Assembly: GCA_020058145.1 (NCBI GenBank)
Contig: JAGVEP010000188.1
Location: 1 to 7,007 of the forward strand
Length of the DNA: 7,007 nt
Reading direction: 5' to 3'
From: Phycisphaerae bacterium
GTDB lineage: Bacteria; Planctomycetota; Phycisphaerae; UBA1845; Fen-1342
Shown here: in pieces, positions 5,586-7,007 of the stretch
Position numbering within the stretch: position 1 is the stretch's first letter
How the letters are laid out: each line of letters opens with the position of its first letter
Position numbers and translations under genes: made by a program
Notes under the pieces: generated by a model
The model's input: only the letters and a program-made list of their open reading frames with translations
What the model was told of the DNA's origin: nothing
The model's database searches: none

Positions 5586-6005
5586 ATGGACGCCCCGCGC
5601 CAACCTGCCGACCTGCCGGTTTCTGGCGAACACCGCCGGTTTTTTCTGCTGCGTGCCACCTTATTCCCGCAACACTACGTCTGGTTCGTATTCGTCTCGT
5701 CGCTCGACATCATGTTCACGTGGCTGATCCTGCACTATGGCGAAGAGCGCGCCCAGGAGGTGAACCCGGTGGCCGACGCGGTCATCGCCGTGCGCGGCTT
5801 GCCGGGGCTGGTCGTGTTCAAATTCCTGTGTGTGGTCGTGGTCGTGTTGGTTTGTGAGATCGTCGGACGCATCCGCCACAAAACCGGACTTTGGTTGGCA
5901 TGGCTCGCGGTCATACTGGCGATGGTGCCCGTCCTGGTGGGCGCGGCCCACATGGGTAGCATTCTGCGAGAGGTCCGCGTCGAAAGCGCGACCCCCGTGC
6001 CATGA
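5586..6005 (+). CDS. Small three-helix membrane protein, DUF5658-like
   Basis: This 139-residue protein has a basic N-terminus (RR at 17-18) and three hydrophobic segments at about 31-50, 71-93 and 101-123. The first ends in SLDIMFTWLILHYG, followed by EVNPVADAVI (58-67). This spacing of an Asp and Thr in the first helix and a Glu-x-Asn-Pro motif just after it is the pattern of DUF5658 proteins, whose function is unknown. There is no signal peptide cleavage site. The ATG at 5586 is chosen because the recognisable protein starts there; an in-frame ATG at 5448 adds 46 residues of low-information sequence. The stop TGA shares four bases (ATGA) with the start of the ThiD2-ThiE gene, so translation is probably coupled. 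That pairing hints at a thiamine-related or merely convenient link, which sequence alone cannot settle. Confidence 0.8.
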   Translation: MDAPRQPADLPVSGEHRRFFLLRATLFPQHYVWFVFVSSLDIMFTWLILHYGEERAQEVNPVADAVIAVRGLPGLVVFKFLCVVVVVLVCEIVGRIRHKTGLWLAWLAVILAMVPVLVGAAHMGSILREVRVESATPVP

Positions 6006-7007
6006 GTGTGGACGCGGACATCCTGCGCATCTGCGACGTGAATCTGAACCGTGGCCGTGAGGCGCTGCGGGTCATCGAAGACTATGCCCGGTTCGTGCTC
6101 GATGACCGCGATGCGGCGGCGGCGGTGAAGGACTGCCGGCATCACGTGCGCACCTTGGTCGCTGCCCTGGGACACGACGCGCTGCTGAGCGCCCGCGACA
6201 TCAGCGGAGATGTGGGACGGGAGACGAAAACCTCGCTGGAGCTGAGCCGCGACTGCCCAGCGGATGTGGTCCGCGCGGCGTTCGTGCGCCTGAGCGAAGC
6301 CGCGCGCGTCTTGGGCGAGTACGGGAAGCTGGTTTCGCCCGCCGTGGCGGCCGCCGCCGAGGCGTGGCGGTATCGCGGTTATGAGTTGGAGCTGCGGGTC
6401 GTGCTGCGCGGCACGCTGCGCCGCCGATTTCGGGAGGCGCGGCTGTACGTGCTCATCACCGCTGAGTTGTGTCGTCGCCCTTGGTTGGAAGCCGCTGAGG
6501 CGGCGCTGCGCGGCGGCGCCGGCTGCCTGCAACTACGCGAAAAACGGTACGCAGACGGCGAGTTGCTGCGGCGGGCGCGGCAACTGCGCGAGCTGACCGC
6601 TCGACATGGGGCGCTGCTGGCGATTAACGACCGGCCGGACCTGGCCCGGCTCGCCGGCGCGGACATCGTGCATGTTGGTCAGGACGACCTGTCGGTCCGC
6701 GAGGCGCGACGCATCGCTGGGGCCAACATCCTGGTCGGCAAGAGCACACATACAATCGAGCAGTTCGAGACGGCGTGTGCCGAGGAGCCGGACTACGTAG
6801 CGGTAGGCCCCATGTTTGCCAGCGGTACGAAGCCGCAGGAGCACATCGCGGGCCTGGAAACGCTCAGCGCGGCCCGCCGCCGGACGGATTTGCCGCTGGT
6901 CGCCGTCGGCGGCATCACGTTGGAGAACGTCGCCGCGGTGCGGGCCGCGGGCGCCGATGGCGTCGTGGTTTGTGCGGCGGTGATTGGCGCGGACGACGTG
7001 GAGAGCG
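6002..7007 (+). CDS. thiE: ThiD2-ThiE fusion: thiamine-phosphate synthase, C-terminus cut by window edge
   Basis: Residues 1 to about 140 form a ThiD2-type domain, which phosphorylates hydroxymethylpyrimidine phosphate: CDVNLNRGREALRVIEDYAR (11-30), FVLDD, ARDISGDVG (64-72), RLSEAARVLGEYGKL (96-110). From about 146 comes the ThiE barrel, which joins that pyrimidine diphosphate to thiazole phosphate to give thiamine phosphate: LYVLIT (148-153), LQLREK (176-181), AINDRPDLARLAGADIVHVG (207-226) followed by QDDL, GKSTH (246-250), YVAVGPMFASGTKP (265-278) and VAVGGIT (300-306). One protein therefore covers two successive steps. The ATG at 6002 overlaps the preceding stop as ATGA. At 335 visible codons only a short C-terminal piece should be missing. 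ThiD2 is reported as a kinase without the unphosphorylated-HMP activity of ThiD; applying that here is inference. No thiamine riboswitch is visible upstream. Confidence 0.95.
   Translation, partial: MSVDADILRICDVNLNRGREALRVIEDYARFVLDDRDAAAAVKDCRHHVRTLVAALGHDALLSARDISGDVGRETKTSLELSRDCPADVVRAAFVRLSEAARVLGEYGKLVSPAVAAAAEAWRYRGYELELRVVLRGTLRRRFREARLYVLITAELCRRPWLEAAEAALRGGAGCLQLREKRYADGELLRRARQLRELTARHGALLAINDRPDLARLAGADIVHVGQDDLSVREARRIAGANILVGKSTHTIEQFETACAEEPDYVAVGPMFASGTKPQEHIAGLETLSAARRRTDLPLVAVGGITLENVAAVRAAGADGVVVCAAVIGADDVES

Noticed and set aside
4979..5857. Plus-strand open frame of 292 codons
   Set aside because: It runs through the repeats and out of frame over the DUF5658-like gene; no domain is recognisable.

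Overview
This is a GC-rich bacterial window that most resembles a planctomycete (Planctomycetota). The pointers are a Dxs with a GDAS-type cofactor loop, a DUF5658-type membrane protein, a ThiD2-ThiE fusion, and the start of an integrase family I associate with planctomycetes. The phylum call is an inference from recognised protein style, not from a marker gene.

Layout. 1-2848 (minus strand): an isoprenoid pair, ispA then dxs, 30 bases apart; dxs runs off the left edge with probably only a few residues missing. 2941-3531 (plus): aat, leucyl/phenylalanyl-tRNA--protein transferase, divergent from ispA. 3532-3619: a gap with two small hairpins between convergent genes. 3620-4264 (minus): an MgtC/SapB-family membrane protein. 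4364-4486 (plus): a sigma70-like promoter and a tRNA-Arg(CCG). 4561-4920: a perfect 20-base palindrome, a strong ribosome binding site and the N-terminal remnant of a frameshifted integrase gene. 4921-5315: a mosaic of non-coding repeats (30-base direct repeats, a 14-bp perfect hairpin, a CCCTC/GAGGG element, a seven-unit octamer array, and another hairpin). 5586-7007 (plus): a small three-helix membrane protein whose stop overlaps the start of a ThiD2-ThiE fusion, which runs off the right edge.

How the genes relate. Dxs makes 1-deoxy-D-xylulose 5-phosphate, the entry compound of the MEP isoprenoid pathway and also a precursor of the thiamine thiazole; IspA uses the isoprenoid units. Dxs needs thiamine diphosphate, and the ThiD2-ThiE protein makes its monophosphate precursor. 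The two ends of the window are therefore metabolically linked, although they are on opposite strands and are not one operon.

The protein-coding genes are mostly housekeeping genes. I do not see a convincing new defence or biosynthetic system. The least explained part is the integrase remnant and repeat island between the tRNA and the thiamine genes (4487-5585).
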